64,000 nt of DNA, taken from JAWXVD01 sp044425705. GTDB lineage: Bacteria > Bacillota > Clostridia > Lachnospirales > Lachnospiraceae. Below the pieces are notes generated by a model, which saw only the letters and a list, made by a program, of their open reading frames with translations, was not told the origin of the DNA and searched no databases. Shown piece after piece: positions 63,908 to 64,000 of the stretch. Made by a program: the position numbers and the translations under genes. Where the stretch lies: assembly GCA_044425705.1 (NCBI GenBank), contig JAWXVD010000006.1:1-64000 (forward strand), given 5' to 3'. Numbering within the stretch: position 1 is the stretch's first letter; every line of letters starts with the position of its first letter.

Positions 63908-63949
63908 ATGTAAAGTTCCAGACTGAGAGAAAGTGGAAGATAAAAGAAG

Positions 63950-63999
63950 CGACTTTATAACCGTTAAATCTAAAAAGCTAACGGTTATAAGGTCGGTTT
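63950..63999 (+). terminator. Terminator-like hairpin at the right edge
   Basis: A 17-bp stem (63950-63966 with 63979-63995, one T-G wobble) is followed by GTTTT, cut by the window edge. It either ends the mscS transcript or attenuates the next gene. Confidence 0.65.
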
Positions 64000-64000
64000 T

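Overview
The window is AT-rich DNA from what looks like an anaerobic, plant-polysaccharide-using Firmicute of the Clostridia (Lachnospiraceae-like). The inference rests on strong AGGAGG-type ribosome sites, frequent TTG/GTG starts, two CUT1 sugar ABC transporters without their own ATPase, YesM/YesN-type regulation, xylan-oligomer glycosidases, a DegV protein and a cobalamin cluster of the anaerobic type. No rRNA, tRNA or CRISPR array was recognised. All calls come from reading the sequence and from family knowledge; no database search was run.

Layout. 0-0.2 kb: the tail of a type I restriction subunit. 0.4-6.9 kb: a sugar ABC transporter (lipoprotein plus two permeases) and a 1030-residue GH94/GH161-like phosphorylase, which together suggest uptake and phosphorolysis of beta-gluco-oligosaccharides. 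7-11.6 kb: DegV, a YhcC-type radical SAM protein, an AAA/DUF4143 ATPase preceded by four evenly spaced 12-bp repeats, and a metallo-beta-lactamase-fold hydrolase. 11.7-21.6 kb: a xylo-oligosaccharide locus (histidine kinase, AraC-type response regulator, ABC transporter, GH39 and GH43 enzymes). 21.7-25.5 kb: aroA and an EF-G paralogue. 25.6-27.2 kb: two MNT/HEPN toxin-antitoxin pairs, one broken. 27.5-34 kb: mazG and the cobalamin genes cobA, cbiD, cbiG, two cobU-like genes, cobC and cbiB. 34.2-37.6 kb: two membrane proteins and a CorA transporter. 37.9-39.2 kb: remnants of an oligopeptide/nickel ABC operon. 39.2-40.6 kb: HxlR regulator, flavodoxin, truncated DUF1638 protein. 40.7-44.9 kb: a seven-gene Mrp/MBH-type antiporter module. 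45.1-47.6 kb: leuS. 47.6-52.6 kb: an accessory island with a MqsR-like/Panacea toxin-antitoxin pair and a decayed WYL regulator - unknown protein - Ycf46-like ATPase - glycine-rich protein cassette. 52.7-64 kb: DUF6020 membrane protein, pepT, an N-terminally truncated MATE transporter, serC, serA, glgB with a lysine-rich tail, and an MscS channel.

Two themes stand out. First, a family of about 76-bp double-hairpin repeats occurs four times, and one copy lies in frame inside cbiG, so it is translated. Second, the window holds an unusual number of genes shortened by internal deletion or frameshift (HEPN, dppB, dppC/oppF, DUF1638, the WYL cassette, MATE). This indicates ongoing gene decay concentrated in defence and transport loci. 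The leading candidate for an undescribed system is the WYL/Ycf46/glycine-rich cassette. It is degraded here, so intact relatives elsewhere would have to be examined.
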